Shown here piece after piece: positions 62,850 through 64,000 of a stretch of 64,000 nt of DNA; position 1 is the first letter of the stretch; each line of letters opens with the position of its first letter. The DNA comes from Myxococcales bacterium (GTDB lineage: Bacteria > Myxococcota_A > UBA796 > GCA-2862545). The position numbers and the translations under genes are program-made. Where the stretch lies: the NCBI GenBank assembly GCA_019634415.1, contig JAHQVJ010000202.1, forward strand, positions 1 to 64,000, in the 5' to 3' direction. Under the pieces are notes generated by a model. That model was not told the origin of the DNA and searched no databases. It saw nothing but the letters and a program-made list of their open reading frames with translations.

Positions 62850-64000
62850 TCAGGCGAGGATGCGGTCCAACAGCCCGCGATCGGCCTGCACCGCCGTTCG
62901 CTGCAGGTAGAAGGACAGCCCGCGCTGGCCACCGAGCTCCTCTCCTCCGCCCGCCTTGCCAGGTCCGCCATGGACCAGGTTCGGCAACACCGTGCCTGGT
63001 CCGGGACTCTGATCGTGCACCTTGCGCGAGCCCCAGTGGATCCGGCCGTGCCACGGCGCGAGGCCGAGCACCACGGGGCCCGCCCACTCCGGATCGTCGG
63101 AGTACACGCTCACCACGAGCCCACCCCCACCAGCGGCGGCCAGTTGCACGGCCTCCTCGGCGGATCCCCCGTAGGGCATCACGGCTGCGGCCGGCCCGAA
63201 CACCTCGTGCTCGTGCACGAAGGGGGCCTCGAGCCCCCCCTCCACCCGGAACAGCCCCGGGCGCACGAAGCAGCCCCCCTCGGGCGCCTCGCCCCGCCAC
63301 AGCTCCGATCCCACGCGGCCGAGCTCCTCGAGCCCCTCCTGCACCGATCGATGCTGGCTCGGAGAGGCGACGGGTCCGATGTCCACGCCCTTCTCACCAG
63401 GCTTCCCCACCGTCACGCCGCTCAAGCGCTCCACCAGTGCAGCACTTGCGGCCTCCACCAGATCGTTCGGCACGAAGATCCGACGCACGGCGGTGCACTT
63501 CTGACCCGCCTTCTGCGACATGTCGGTGACCACCTGGTTCACGAACATCTGGAACGTGTCGGAGCCAGGCTCCACGTCGGGCCCCAGGATCGACGCGTTG
63601 AGCGAGTCCGCCTCGATGTTCACGCGGACGTTGTTGGCGACGACGGCGGCGTGGCCTCGGATCTTGGCCGCCGTGGAGGAGCCTCCGGTGAAGGCCAGGC
63701 AGTCCTGTGGCCCCACGTGATCGAGGAGGTCACTGGCAGAGCCCACCAGCAGCGAGATCGCCCCCGCCGGCAGCAGCCCGCTGTCGACCCACAGCTCCAT
63801 GATGCGGTGGGTGAGCGCGCAGGTGGCGGTGCCCGGCTTGCTGAACACGGGCATGCCCGCGAGCAGGGCCGCAGCGGCCTTCTCCGCCAACCCCCACGCC
63901 GGGAAGTTGAAGGCGTTGATGTGAATCGCCACGCCGTGACGCGGCACCAGCAGGTGCTGTCCCACGAAGCGCTTGGAGCGGAGGATGCCCTCGGACTCCC
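62850..64000 (-). CDS. PaaZ/PaaN/BoxD-type aldehyde dehydrogenase (partial)
   Basis: The C-terminal 383 residues of an ALDH whose 5' part lies beyond the window edge. It matches the ALDH half of PaaZ and the BoxD semialdehyde dehydrogenases: GVAIHINAFNFPAWGLAEK, LAFTGGSSTAAKI, NIEADSLNASILG, MSQKAGQKCTAVRRIFVP (nucleophile Cys), and the diagnostic LPNLVHGGPGKAGGGEELGG with YLQRTAVQ near the end. Unlike E. coli PaaZ there is no MaoC-type hydratase domain after it, favouring a BoxD-like or stand-alone PaaN enzyme of aromatic-acid catabolism. Confidence 0.85.
   Translation of the reverse strand, partial: ESEGILRSKRFVGQHLLVPRHGVAIHINAFNFPAWGLAEKAAAALLAGMPVFSKPGTATCALTHRIMELWVDSGLLPAGAISLLVGSASDLLDHVGPQDCLAFTGGSSTAAKIRGHAAVVANNVRVNIEADSLNASILGPDVEPGSDTFQMFVNQVVTDMSQKAGQKCTAVRRIFVPNDLVEAASAALVERLSGVTVGKPGEKGVDIGPVASPSQHRSVQEGLEELGRVGSELWRGEAPEGGCFVRPGLFRVEGGLEAPFVHEHEVFGPAAAVMPYGGSAEEAVQLAAAGGGGLVVSVYSDDPEWAGPVVLGLAPWHGRIHWGSRKVHDQSPGPGTVLPNLVHGGPGKAGGGEELGGQRGLSFYLQRTAVQADRGLLDRILA

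Overview
The window is high-GC (roughly 70%) DNA, densely packed with genes, from a Gram-negative bacterium. The best taxonomic clue is a C-terminal MYXO-CTERM-type sorting tail (Gly-Cys-Gly-Cys, a hydrophobic helix, then an Arg cluster) on the protein at 30801-32492. It comes with Hanks-type kinases, FHA domains, sigma-54 activators, a TIGR02147-type regulator, a FadL-type outer-membrane protein and many long lipoproteins with Ser/Thr/Asp-rich linkers. Together these suggest a Myxococcota (Deltaproteobacteria-like) chromosome. I see no rRNA, tRNA, CRISPR array, transposase, integrase or phage gene; it reads as ordinary chromosome. No gene-free gap exceeds 300 bases.

Layout. 0.1-2.6 kb (minus): lipoprotein, GNAT acetyltransferase interrupted in frame by a palindromic element, and a GDPD-family phosphodiesterase. 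2.7-6.8 kb (plus): signalling operon with a Ser/Thr kinase-PEGA-FGE-fold fusion, a lipoprotein and an FHA/winged-helix protein, followed by a 15-bp tandem repeat. 7-12.6 kb: VCBS lipoprotein, a glutathionyl-hydroquinone-reductase-like protein with an extra GST domain, an SH3-like secreted protein, a polytopic membrane protein and a second GNAT. 12.6-15.1 kb: divergent aldehyde dehydrogenase and ACAD10-type phosphotransferase. 15.2-22.7 kb: secreted protein with a sigma-54 promoter, TIGR02147 regulator, arylsulfotransferase-like lipoprotein, sulfotransferase, two alpha/beta-hydrolases and a trypsin-fold protease. 22.8-39.4 kb: a Liv-type (HAAT) ABC importer split in two (binding protein + LivF; LivG + acyl-CoA ligase + LivH + LivM). 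Between the halves lie a sulfotransferase, an AsmA-like giant protein, an LRR protein, and a translationally coupled FadL porin and MYXO-CTERM protein. 39.5-42.9 kb: FHA-GAF-sigma-54 activator, a small conserved protein and a fatty-acid desaturase.

42.9-47.3 kb holds the most unusual locus: a translationally coupled ABC-2 type transporter of one ATPase and two paralogous permeases. One permease carries an intact HExxH...E metallopeptidase domain; the other carries what looks like the same domain with every catalytic residue but one lost. 47.5-51.1 kb: a coiled-coil lipoprotein and a Cys-rich Sel1 protein. 51-62.8 kb is mostly housekeeping: topoisomerase III, a TPP riboswitch with thiC, a nucleotidyl-cyclase operon, pdxJ, an RlmI-like methyltransferase, an AstE/aspartoacylase-like M14 protein, tcdA and an orphan. 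The window ends inside a PaaZ/BoxD-type aldehyde dehydrogenase.

The porin, HAAT importer and acyl-CoA ligase could together take up and activate a hydrophobic carboxylic acid. The PaaZ/BoxD-type dehydrogenase hints that aromatic acids are degraded. Both points are inference. Start codons were chosen by Shine-Dalgarno spacing and domain boundaries. All functional calls come from reading translated sequence; no database search was run.
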